64,000 nucleotides of DNA from Sphingomonas sp. (lineage in GTDB: Bacteria > Pseudomonadota > Alphaproteobacteria > Sphingomonadales > Sphingomonadaceae): positions 155,493-219,492 of the forward strand of contig JAFKLY010000007.1 in the NCBI GenBank assembly GCA_017304655.1, given 5' to 3'. A program made the position numbers and the translations under genes. How positions within the stretch are numbered: the first letter of the stretch is position 1; each line of letters begins with the position of its first letter. Of this stretch, positions 11,112-19,105 are shown one piece after another. Below the pieces are notes generated by a model. It was not told where the DNA came from and made no database searches. It saw only the letters and a program-made list of their open reading frames with translations.

Positions 11112-11780
11112 TTGTTACTAGAATATGTTCTCGTGGGTGGTGGGGATTTCGCGATAGAAGTCGCCTCGTATCTCAAGGATATCCATGCACAGAGCGGCGG
11201 CGAAGACTGGAGAGTCAACGCCATCGTATCGATTTCGGAGCCCAGGATCGAAGATTTCGAGCGCGTGCTGGGCTATCGGCCTGAAGTCTATCGGCAGGTG
11301 GCTTCCCTGACGGAGTTGAAGAAACGAATTTTCGTCATTGGAATTGGTGACCCGGCGGTACGCCAGCGTGCCATGGATGAGGTCGACGCACAGGAGGGGG
11401 GATTTGGTACTATTATTCATCCCCGAGCTTATGTGGCAGCGACAGCAACTGTGGGCGTGGGCTCAATCATCAGTCCCTATGCATTTGTTGGTCCATTTGC
11501 GCAAGTTGGTCGCAACTGCGCGCTGAACGTTGGAGCGATTGTCGGCCACGATGCCCGGCTTGGGGATTGTACTGTGCTGTCACCGGGAGCCGACATCAAC
11601 GGTCATGGGCGGACGGGGCGGGCTGCATTTCTTGGCGCTGGAGCGATCATCAACCCAAAGGTAGAGTTGGGTTCATATAGCAAATTGTCTGCGGGTTCGG
11701 TCTTGAACAAATCCGTCGGCGACGGCTTCCTGATGCACGGCAATCCGGCTTCGGGGCGCCAAATGATCAGAGTGCCATAG
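11112..11780 (+). CDS. Sugar O/N-acyltransferase of the NeuD/PglD type (left-handed beta-helix)
   Basis: A protein of about 222 residues with a Rossmann-like N-terminal part (YVLVGGGDFAIEVASYL) and a C-terminal hexapeptide-repeat helix (repeats such as VAATATVGVG, ISPYAFVGPF, LNVGAIVGHD), the architecture of PglD/NeuD acyltransferases that acylate amino-sugars or sialic acids. The His in VGHDARLGDC occupies the catalytic position of the family. I place the start at a TTG (11112) preceded by GAGGGA; the open frame reaches 11070 with a GTG. It lies 27 bases upstream of the acyl carrier protein gene, so it is a natural candidate to transfer the acyl group made by the following five genes to a sugar amine or hydroxyl. 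Confidence 0.75.
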   Translation: MLLEYVLVGGGDFAIEVASYLKDIHAQSGGEDWRVNAIVSISEPRIEDFERVLGYRPEVYRQVASLTELKKRIFVIGIGDPAVRQRAMDEVDAQEGGFGTIIHPRAYVAATATVGVGSIISPYAFVGPFAQVGRNCALNVGAIVGHDARLGDCTVLSPGADINGHGRTGRAAFLGAGAIINPKVELGSYSKLSAGSVLNKSVGDGFLMHGNPASGRQMIRVP

Positions 11781-11807
11781 TCTCAATGTCAGGCAGGTAG
11801 AGTGAAT

Positions 11808-12032
11808 ATGGAAGAGAAGATCGACAAAATATTCAAAGACGTCATAGGTGCTGGCCCTGAAGTGGACCGCGCTATACTTGTCTACGGCGAAATTCCTGGT
11901 TGGGATTCTGTTGCGCACATGGCTCTTGTCGCTGCGCTTGAGCAAGAATTTGATTGCATGCTCGACATGGACGATATCCTTGATATGAGCAGTTATGCAA
12001 AGTCCATTGAAATAATGAAGAAATATGTCTGA
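11808..12032 (+). CDS. Acyl carrier protein
   Basis: A 74-residue stand-alone carrier protein of normal ACP length. Ser34 in GWDSVAHM is the phosphopantetheine attachment site (W/D-S-V/L context), followed by the acidic helix EQEFDCMLDMDDI. It differs from the housekeeping ACP (which has DSLDTVE), so it is a dedicated carrier. A GTG at 11802 is an alternative start two codons upstream. Its end overlaps the next gene by eight bases, placing it as the first member of a tightly coupled acyl-processing operon. Confidence 0.9.
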   Translation: MEEKIDKIFKDVIGAGPEVDRAILVYGEIPGWDSVAHMALVAALEQEFDCMLDMDDILDMSSYAKSIEIMKKYV

Positions 12033-12783
12033 TCCGCTTGACCTTGGTGGCCGGGTTGCGGTGGTCACGGGGGCATCGAGAGGTATCGGTGCTGCAATAG
12101 CGCGCGTTTTGGCGTCGCATGGCGCAAATCTGATCATTTCCGGCTTCCAGAATAGTGATCGTTTGACCTCTTTTGCTGCGGAGTTAGCTGCTGAGCATGG
12201 TGTTAGTGTCGAGGTGCATACAGGGCATATTGCAGAACCCTCGACATCCAGCGCGCTCGCTAAAATTGCTTTCTCGAAATATCGGCGATTGGATATTTGG
12301 GTCAACAATGCCGGCATTCTGAAGGACGGTTTGATCGGCATGGTTCCAGATGCTGACATTAATGAAACCTTGGGTGTCAATCTGGCAGGGGTGTTGCATG
12401 GCACGCAGGCCGCTGCGAGGCTGATGCAGCGCGCGCAGTCGGGCTCCATCGTGAACCTGACGTCCATCATCGGACGGGTGGGAAATACGGGTCAGCTTGT
12501 TTATGGTGCTTCAAAGGCGGGTGTCATCGGAGCGACCTTGTCTGCAGCTAAAGAACTGGCGCCACAGAGTATTCGCGTCAACGCGGTTGCTCCCGGGTTC
12601 ATCGATACAGACATGGTTAGGCAGCTCCCAGCGGATAAATATGATGAGCGCCTTCAATCAATAGGCATGGGACGAATCGGGACGCCGCAGGAAATTGCGG
12701 ACGCCGTTTTGTTCCTGGCATCAGATCTTTCGCGGTATGTGACTGGGCAGGTGATCGGGGTCGACGGTGGTATGGTAATCTGA
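12025..12783 (+). CDS. 3-oxoacyl-ACP reductase-like short-chain dehydrogenase (FabG family)
   Basis: A classical short-chain dehydrogenase of 252 residues: TGASRGIG (15-22), NNAG, catalytic Ser in NLTSIIGR, YGASKAG with the Tyr-Lys pair, and a C-terminal VDGG segment. FabG-like enzymes reduce 3-oxoacyl carrier-protein thioesters with NADPH. Overlap with the ACP gene by eight bases suggests that the substrate is carried on that ACP. It would therefore set a hydroxyl in the acyl chain. A role as a sugar dehydrogenase is possible but less likely given the neighbours. Confidence 0.85.
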   Translation: MSDPLDLGGRVAVVTGASRGIGAAIARVLASHGANLIISGFQNSDRLTSFAAELAAEHGVSVEVHTGHIAEPSTSSALAKIAFSKYRRLDIWVNNAGILKDGLIGMVPDADINETLGVNLAGVLHGTQAAARLMQRAQSGSIVNLTSIIGRVGNTGQLVYGASKAGVIGATLSAAKELAPQSIRVNAVAPGFIDTDMVRQLPADKYDERLQSIGMGRIGTPQEIADAVLFLASDLSRYVTGQVIGVDGGMVI

Positions 12784-12785
12784 CA

Positions 12786-14171
12786 ATGGCGCAATCATTA
12801 GCCTCGCTTCCCCTTTTGCCGGATGTGGCCACAGATACGCCTGCCTTGTTGGCGGATGGACTGGATAATTGGGTTACTTATGGCGAGTTGAAGAAGCTCG
12901 CCAATCAATGGCGAGAACAGCTTGCGGGCCCCAAGGCATTGGTCTTTCTTTACGCAAGAAATGATATCGCCACGATTGCTGGGTTGATCGGGGCCCTGGC
13001 TGCTGGCCATTCGGTGGCTTTGTTCGATCCTGACTTACCTCCAGAAACGCGTGCAGACCTTGAAGGAACATATCATCCAGAGAAGGTGATTGGTCGAGAG
13101 CCAGGAACACTCTATTGCCCTCCAGCCTCGACGAATGCCCAACCGTTGCATCCGGATCTGGCCTTGCTTCTCTCAACCTCCGGTTCGACAGGTAGCCCCA
13201 AGCTTGTGCGGCTGACGTTGCGATCGGTGATCACAAACGCAGTGGCAATTGCTGATGTCCTCGGAATCATGGGCGATGACGTCGCAGCAGGTTATTTGCC
13301 CATCCATTATTCCTATGGCTTATCGGTCGTCACAAGCCATCTTGCGCGTGGAGCGCGTGTGCGGCTGACCGAGATGAGCTTGACAGACCGCGCATTTTGG
13401 CCGGCCATGCGGGACGCGGGCATAACACATCTTCCTGGTGTTCCTTTTCATTTTCAGATTTTGCTCAAACTGGGCTTGCGGCGGCTGAATCTGCCCACCC
13501 TGAAGGTCTTAACGCAAGCTGGAGGCAGTCTTGCAGTCGAGGCTCGTCGACAAGCCTATGAATATATGGCGGAGGTCGGCGGGCGTTTCTACGTGATGTA
13601 CGGACAGACCGAAGCTTCACCTCGGATGACGACCCTGCAACATGACAATTTCGAGCTGGCGCCGCAGTCAGTGGGAACGGCGCTTCCTGGCTGTCATATA
13701 GAAATTCTCGATCCTAATGCGACCGGTGAAGGAGAAGTGATTTTTCACGGTCCCAATGTCATGATGGGATATGCGGAATGTCGCGCTGATTTGGAGCGCG
13801 GTGACGACCTCAACAGTCGCTTGTCGACCGGCGATGTTGGTAGGTTGGATGCAGAGGGGAACTTGACCTTGGTCGGGCGTACGAAGCGGTTTGGCAAGGT
13901 CTATGGTCTGCGTGTCAATCTTGATGAATTAGAAGCGCAGGCGATGACTGTGATGGAGGCTGCGGTCACACAGGTGGGCGACGAGGTGCTGATCCATTTC
14001 GTGGCTGCTGAAGGCGGGGAAGGCGATCAAGAGCGTTGTGAAGCAGTGCTAGCTCGATTGACGGAAAGAAACACCTTGCCGCGTTCGGTCTACCGTTTTC
14101 GACCCGTAGATCGCATTCCGAGAACAGAGCGAGGCAAGATCGATTATGCAAAGCTGGAGGAGGCAGCGTGA
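12786..14171 (+). CDS. AMP-dependent acyl ligase (ANL family)
   Basis: A 461-residue adenylate-forming enzyme. The phosphate-binding loop STSGSTGSPKL is at residues 130-140, YGQTEASP near 272, STGDVG near 347, followed by LVGRTKRFGKVYGLRVNLDELE, and the C-terminal catalytic lysine lies in RTERGKIDY. All core motifs are present, although the protein is shorter than typical acyl-CoA synthetases (about 500-550) and has a reduced N-terminal part. It should activate a carboxylic acid as the acyl-adenylate and load it on CoA or on the ACP encoded upstream. Start is three bases after the FabG-like stop; the end overlaps the LuxE-like gene by four bases. Confidence 0.87.
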   Translation: MAQSLASLPLLPDVATDTPALLADGLDNWVTYGELKKLANQWREQLAGPKALVFLYARNDIATIAGLIGALAAGHSVALFDPDLPPETRADLEGTYHPEKVIGREPGTLYCPPASTNAQPLHPDLALLLSTSGSTGSPKLVRLTLRSVITNAVAIADVLGIMGDDVAAGYLPIHYSYGLSVVTSHLARGARVRLTEMSLTDRAFWPAMRDAGITHLPGVPFHFQILLKLGLRRLNLPTLKVLTQAGGSLAVEARRQAYEYMAEVGGRFYVMYGQTEASPRMTTLQHDNFELAPQSVGTALPGCHIEILDPNATGEGEVIFHGPNVMMGYAECRADLERGDDLNSRLSTGDVGRLDAEGNLTLVGRTKRFGKVYGLRVNLDELEAQAMTVMEAAVTQVGDEVLIHFVAAEGGEGDQERCEAVLARLTERNTLPRSVYRFRPVDRIPRTERGKIDYAKLEEAA

Positions 14172-15244
14172 TCGATCAGCTTGAGAGAGCCCTAGTAATT
14201 TCTCCCTATTCCCTTCCTCAGCCGGCACGCGAAGAGCTCATGCTGGCGGGTCTTAACGCACTGACAATTCGACACTATGAAGCCTGCGCGCCTTATCGGA
14301 ATATGGTTGATGGGGCTTGGTCTGGATTGGTTGAGGCCAAGGATGTGGCGCAAGTTCCGTATTTGCCGGTTTCGCTTTTCAAGACGCAGAGGCTCCAGTC
14401 CATTCCCGATGAGGCGGTCCGCCTGACGATGACATCGAGTGGTACGACCGGGCAGGCCGTTAGCAAGATTTTCGTCGATGCGGAGACTTCATTGCTCCAG
14501 CAAAAGGCCCTCGCTAATTCGCTCATGCACGTCCTCGGTCGTAAACGCCTGCCCATGCTGGTTATCGATACCGATGACGTTTTCAAGAATCCGGCAATGA
14601 TGAGCGCTCGGGGTGCCGGTGTCCTGGGTTTAATGCGCTATGGGCACTCACATTGCTTCGCTCTGGATCGAGAACTTGAACCTGATTTCGCTGCCGTTGA
14701 GCGCTTTCTTGCAGACAATCAAGGAGCGCCCTTTTTTATATTCGGTTTTACGTACATGGTCTGGATCAATTTCTATGAACGCTTCAAGGATGTGGGGCTA
14801 GATTTGTCCAACGGGATACTGATCCACTCCGGCGGCTGGAAGAAAATGATTGAACGATCCGTGGACAATGCGTCGTTCCGCGTCGCTCTACGTGATCGAT
14901 TTGGTTTGACACGTGTGCACAATTTTTACGGTATGGTTGAGCAGATTGGGTCGATTTTTCTGGAGGCTTCCGATGGCCTTCTTTATCCTCCCAATTTTGC
15001 CGATGTGATTGTGAGGGATCCCATTACTTGGCAGCCGGCTCGTGTGGGACAGCCCGGGGTTATTCAAGTGCTATCTCTTCTTCCGCACAGCTATCCGGGT
15101 CATAGTCTTTTGACAGAAGATATGGGCGTGATCGAAACGATCGATAATGGTCCTGACGGTTGGATGGGTAAAGGTATTCGCGTGCTTGGGCGGGTGGCTA
15201 AATCGGAGCTGCGTGGGTGTAGCGATGTGATTGCTGCTCAATGA
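14168..15244 (+). CDS. LuxE-like acyl-protein synthetase
   Basis: A 358-residue protein of the LuxE family, the adenylating subunit of the fatty acid reductase complex that passes an acyl group to LuxC. Its TSSGTTGQ motif at residues 89-96 resembles the nucleotide-binding loop of adenylate-forming enzymes. The segments FGFTYMVW, IHSGGWKK and HNFYGMVEQIGSIF match the LuxE/acyl-protein synthetase pattern. It begins with GTG overlapping the preceding stop (GTGA) and ends overlapping the LuxC ATG (ATGA). Known LuxE enzymes make fatty aldehydes for luciferase; here there is no luxA or luxB, so the role must differ, most simply in capsule substituent synthesis. Confidence 0.85.
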   Translation: MIDQLERALVISPYSLPQPAREELMLAGLNALTIRHYEACAPYRNMVDGAWSGLVEAKDVAQVPYLPVSLFKTQRLQSIPDEAVRLTMTSSGTTGQAVSKIFVDAETSLLQQKALANSLMHVLGRKRLPMLVIDTDDVFKNPAMMSARGAGVLGLMRYGHSHCFALDRELEPDFAAVERFLADNQGAPFFIFGFTYMVWINFYERFKDVGLDLSNGILIHSGGWKKMIERSVDNASFRVALRDRFGLTRVHNFYGMVEQIGSIFLEASDGLLYPPNFADVIVRDPITWQPARVGQPGVIQVLSLLPHSYPGHSLLTEDMGVIETIDNGPDGWMGKGIRVLGRVAKSELRGCSDVIAAQ

Positions 15245-16461
15245 CTAGCTATCTCTGGTCTCCGGCCCGATCGCCTGTCGATTCTTCATATCTCGTTCGA
15301 CGTGTTGCAGCGCTGACTTTTGCTGGCATCGCTCCTTGCAACCCCAGAGCGTTGGCGATGCTCGACGATATCTCTCAACGGATCTTGATGGATCCGGTGT
15401 CCCGGCGCGCGCCGCAATATGTTGCATTGGCTTATTGGTTGCGTCGTGCTGCATTGACACGACTTGCAGCTGAACTCACCAGCAGCGACCGGCCGGGCCA
15501 GATTCGGACTCCACGGGGGGTTGCGCTGCATCTACCGCCTACCAATGTGGACACGATCTTCGTTTATAGTTGGGCAATGTCAGTCCTGGCGGGCAATGCC
15601 AATATTGTTCGGCTTCCTGAAAATATGTCGGTAGAGGCTGACTGGCTGGCTAAAACTATTTCAGAAGCTGTCTCTGATCACGGTGAAAGTGAGAGGCATT
15701 TATTTTGCTATTATCCTTATGGCGGAGAAATTGAGGCGACTTTGGCCGGTCATTGTGATTTGCGTGTGATTTGGGGTGGGGATGAAAAAGTACGGGCTGT
15801 TTCGCGGCATCCCATCCAGCCTGATGGATTGTCTATCGGGTTTCCTGATCGCAAATCGCTAGCGATGATTGGAACAGAGATTTACCGGGCGAGCGATACA
15901 AGTGTTCGCGACGCCTTGTCGGAACAGTTTTTTAATGACCTGTTCTGGTTTGAGCAGATGGGCTGCGGGTCGCCACGTCTTCTGGTCTGGATAGGAGAGC
16001 CAGACGGTCTAGCCGAGGATTTTTACCGACGGTTGCAGAAGGTCATCACGAAGAAGAGCTACACAGTTGAGACAGGCGTCGCGATCGGAAAACTTGCGCT
16101 TTCCCACGACTTGCTTGCCGAAGGGGTCGCCAGCCAACACCGCAGATTCGGCAATGAGCTTCACGTGAATCGAACAACTGATCCGGTTTCCGCGCTCAAG
16201 CGGCCTCATGGTGGAGGCTTTCTATGCGATTGGGTGACGCCGTCAGTCACAGATATTGCAGATTTTGTTACACGACAGATCCAGACAATCACTCATTTTG
16301 GGGTCGACGCGCATGATGTCGAAACTCTTGCCCGGTCATTGATCAGCAGGGGGGGGTATCGGGTAGTGCCGATCGGGCAGGCGCTACAATTCGATACCAC
16401 CTGGGATGGTCTTGATCTATACGAGCATATGACACGGAAAATACTCGTCCGCGTACGGTGA
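15241..16461 (+). CDS. LuxC-like acyl-CoA/acyl-protein reductase
   Basis: A 406-residue member of the LuxC family, aldehyde-dehydrogenase-related enzymes that reduce an enzyme-bound acyl thioester to an aldehyde with NADPH. The acyl-accepting cysteine is Cys242 in FEQMGCGSP, the position of the catalytic Cys in LuxC (consensus around C-S/G-S-P). The N-terminal half has the nucleotide-binding VYSWAMSVLAGNANIVRLP. It is the last gene of the five-gene acyl unit and meets the converging glycosyltransferase gene after 17 bases. Its product would be an aldehyde derived from whatever acid the ligases activate. Confidence 0.88.
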   Translation: MTSYLWSPARSPVDSSYLVRRVAALTFAGIAPCNPRALAMLDDISQRILMDPVSRRAPQYVALAYWLRRAALTRLAAELTSSDRPGQIRTPRGVALHLPPTNVDTIFVYSWAMSVLAGNANIVRLPENMSVEADWLAKTISEAVSDHGESERHLFCYYPYGGEIEATLAGHCDLRVIWGGDEKVRAVSRHPIQPDGLSIGFPDRKSLAMIGTEIYRASDTSVRDALSEQFFNDLFWFEQMGCGSPRLLVWIGEPDGLAEDFYRRLQKVITKKSYTVETGVAIGKLALSHDLLAEGVASQHRRFGNELHVNRTTDPVSALKRPHGGGFLCDWVTPSVTDIADFVTRQIQTITHFGVDAHDVETLARSLISRGGYRVVPIGQALQFDTTWDGLDLYEHMTRKILVRVR

Positions 16462-16478
16462 ACCAGCCTATATTGGTA

Positions 16479-17771
16479 TCACTCTCGCGGCGATGACCGA
16501 GCCGTACCGGTCGCGGCGCTTGCATATTCGGCGGCGACATCGCCCCAGTCTCTGGCTCTTAATTTCTCATATATTTCGAGTTGTTCTTCCAGGACGCCCG
16601 CTCGGTCGTTGCGAATATATTTAATTAAATCAGCCAGCTTGGTGGAATCATTCGGATCGAATACGAAAGAGCCCACTGCCGGTACCCGATCTGTCATTTC
16701 CCGTTGATGAGGACCATCTGCCATCAGGCATGGTGTGCCAACGCTGACGGCTTCATAAAAAGGAAAAGTTCCCATGCCTCCCTCGAAAATCGATGGGTGA
16801 ACCGCGACTTCAGCACAATGATAGAAGGCGGCATGCTCCTGCCTCGGCAAATCTGGCATGGACACCACTTCGCGATGCAGTTGCTCGGTGCCGACGAGGC
16901 TTGGCAAGGGGGTCCAAGACGTTCCCAGCAACAGACGCGCAGTCATCAAGATGCGCGCGTCGTATCGGTCTTCTCGGACAAGCCGGGAGACGGCATCTGC
17001 CACGACTCTGATGTTCTTGGTGACACGATCCTGAGTGGAAACCGCAACATAGGGAACCTGGTCGAAAGGAAAGTCGATGAGGTAGTCCCACTTTTGGTTC
17101 GCGGCATATTTGCGTAGTAGGGCGCTTGCTTGCCGCAACGAGTCCGAATTCCGTCGCCGCTCCTGAACGAACGGCAATAATGGGGCAAGGTCCGGCGGCG
17201 CAACGCGGATCACTCGGGTCCGAGCAATGTCGAAATCAAACAGGCGGCTCACCTGATCGCGCGCAACATGCTCCGAAAAAGTGATGACCCTCTCGGATGA
17301 TTTGAGCAGTTCAGTCACTTTCGCTACCCATGCCACATGGTGACCGGACCGTGACCAAGCAGCCTCGCTAAGATCGGGGAAGACTAGCGGGATGGCGTCC
17401 GGAAAAATCGCCGAGACCGGCGCATCAAGAAACTTTGCATGCGTGTAGCCCGGATAGAGCGTGAGCCAACTGGTGACTGACATATGATGGTTGGCGAACT
17501 TCGCCAGTTCAAGGAAATCGTTGACTTTGACACCGTGGTCGCGCGGTGAGTGGAGGGTGTAATCAATATCCCGCACGGCAGAGATTGTCTTTAAATCGGC
17601 TTCCGCTTCATCGCGGATGTGATCCATTAAGACCAGGCAGAAGCAATGACGGCGCTCAATCGCTAGACCTTCGATGATGAAGGCGAGCAGTCGAGTCATG
17701 CCCTGATTCGCCCATTGATCTCCAGGATGGGACTCCAGCCAGATCCCGATTGGAATTCGTCGCTCTGTCAC
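16479..17771 (-). CDS. Glycosyltransferase, tandem paralogue 2
   Basis: A 430-residue GT-B-type glycosyltransferase. The C-terminal half shows VHPSIFEGGMGTFPFYEAVSVGTPCL, a variant of the GT4 EX7E motif, and TQDRVTKNIRVVADAV, the donor-domain entry. It shares APPDLAPLLPFVQ followed by an Arg cluster with the neighbouring gene, as well as the N-terminal IGIW and WANxG motifs, so the two arose by duplication. The GTG at 17771 overlaps the upstream stop (GTGA), which fixes the start; the frame is open a further 21 codons upstream, inside the neighbour. Donor and acceptor are unknown. Confidence 0.8.
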   Translation of the reverse strand: MTERRIPIGIWLESHPGDQWANQGMTRLLAFIIEGLAIERRHCFCLVLMDHIRDEAEADLKTISAVRDIDYTLHSPRDHGVKVNDFLELAKFANHHMSVTSWLTLYPGYTHAKFLDAPVSAIFPDAIPLVFPDLSEAAWSRSGHHVAWVAKVTELLKSSERVITFSEHVARDQVSRLFDFDIARTRVIRVAPPDLAPLLPFVQERRRNSDSLRQASALLRKYAANQKWDYLIDFPFDQVPYVAVSTQDRVTKNIRVVADAVSRLVREDRYDARILMTARLLLGTSWTPLPSLVGTEQLHREVVSMPDLPRQEHAAFYHCAEVAVHPSIFEGGMGTFPFYEAVSVGTPCLMADGPHQREMTDRVPAVGSFVFDPNDSTKLADLIKYIRNDRAGVLEEQLEIYEKLRARDWGDVAAEYASAATGTARSSPRE

Positions 17772-19105
17772 CCTTCGGTTCTTTCTCTTGGCGTTATTGC
17801 CGCCTGTGCATAGGCTTCCGCGACTTGATCCCACCCATATTCGACAAGCCTTGCATAAATAACTCTCTGTGCCGCAAGCACCGCTTCACGATTGTCACGG
17901 ACATGAACAATCAGATTGGCCATCCCATCAATGTCATAGGGATCGAACACATAGGGCTTCAGATCTGGTTCAGATTCTAGGAGTTCATTGACATGGGGGC
18001 CGCGCGCAAGAATGCAGGGGGTGCCGACGCTCAGCGATTCATAAAACGGCAAAGAGCCTATAATGCCTTCAAACAATGTGGGATGTACTGTCACGGTTGC
18101 ACAATGGAAAAGGGCGGCGTGAACTTTACGGGGGACATCGCGTACAGATATCAGATCGCGATTGAATAGATGTTCTTCCACCACTTTTGGCATCAAAGTC
18201 CAATCCGCACCGAACTCTATGCGAGCAGTCACTAATAGCTTCATGTTTTGCCGTTGGCGCTGCACGATGCGGCGGACAGCTTCTGCGACACGGCCGAGAT
18301 TCTTGGTGACGCGATCTTGGGTTGCGGTGACGACAAACGGCACTTCTTCAAAGGGGAAATCGCACAAGTAACTGTGTCCAGTTAGTGCGGCATGTCGTCG
18401 CAGCAAGTCTGCGGCGCTTTTGTAGCTCGCTTCCGTGCGGCGGCGATCCTGCACAAAGGGCAACAGGGGGGCGAGATCGGGTGGAGCTAACGGCACCACC
18501 TGAATCCTCGACTCCGGCGCATTGAGCAGCGGGACGACATGTCGCCGAGCAACGTGCCGTGAAAAGGTGATGGTCGTATCACTCGCCGCAAGAACTCGGG
18601 TCGACTTCTTACGCCAAGTCACCTGGCTTCCTCGAGCGGACCAATCATGAGCCGAGAAGCCGAGCGGAAAATCATATCCCAAGGCGTCGGGCATCAAAGT
18701 TGCCTTGGGGCCATCGAGGTATATCGCGCCGCAGAAGAACGGAAAGCTGATGAACCAGCCCGCGACGTCGATGTTGGCGTTGCAGTACATCGCTGCTGCT
18801 GCCATCTGACGCTCGTCTGGGGCAATCTTGGCGAGCGAAGGGCTTTCAAGTATTTTCTTGCAGGCGACTGGATCCGTTTCATGAACAAGCCAGTCAACAT
18901 CTTCCTGAGCATGGAGGGTCCGCAAATCTTTGCGTACATCCTCGCCCAATCCTGGCTGCACAACGACATGAAATCGATATTTCTTTGATTTTGCGCCGCC
19001 TTCAATGACGAACCCAATGACCCGAGATACGCCTTCGTTCGCCCATCTTGCTCCGGCCCCGAGTTCGCTCCAGATGCCGATATCAATTCGATTGGTGTCA
19101 GTCAC
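17768..19105 (-). CDS. Glycosyltransferase, tandem paralogue 1
   Basis: A 445-residue GT-B glycosyltransferase, paralogous to the next gene downstream. Motifs: IGIWSELGAGARWANEG at the N-terminus, LAPPDLAPLLPFVQDRRR in the linker, ATQDRVTKNLGRVAEAV, and VHPTLFEGIIGSLPFYESLS with the EX7E pair. The start ATG at 19105 overlaps the end of the upstream gene by eight bases, so the three genes 20303 to 16479 are one coupled unit. Adjacent paralogues in a polysaccharide locus usually add successive residues of the same sugar or two linkages of one repeat. Confidence 0.82.
   Translation of the reverse strand: MTDTNRIDIGIWSELGAGARWANEGVSRVIGFVIEGGAKSKKYRFHVVVQPGLGEDVRKDLRTLHAQEDVDWLVHETDPVACKKILESPSLAKIAPDERQMAAAAMYCNANIDVAGWFISFPFFCGAIYLDGPKATLMPDALGYDFPLGFSAHDWSARGSQVTWRKKSTRVLAASDTTITFSRHVARRHVVPLLNAPESRIQVVPLAPPDLAPLLPFVQDRRRTEASYKSAADLLRRHAALTGHSYLCDFPFEEVPFVVTATQDRVTKNLGRVAEAVRRIVQRQRQNMKLLVTARIEFGADWTLMPKVVEEHLFNRDLISVRDVPRKVHAALFHCATVTVHPTLFEGIIGSLPFYESLSVGTPCILARGPHVNELLESEPDLKPYVFDPYDIDGMANLIVHVRDNREAVLAAQRVIYARLVEYGWDQVAEAYAQAAITPRERTEG

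Noticed and set aside
14168..16461. Bioluminescence operon
   Set aside because: LuxC- and LuxE-like proteins are present but no luciferase (luxAB), luxD or regulatory genes, and the surroundings are capsule genes.
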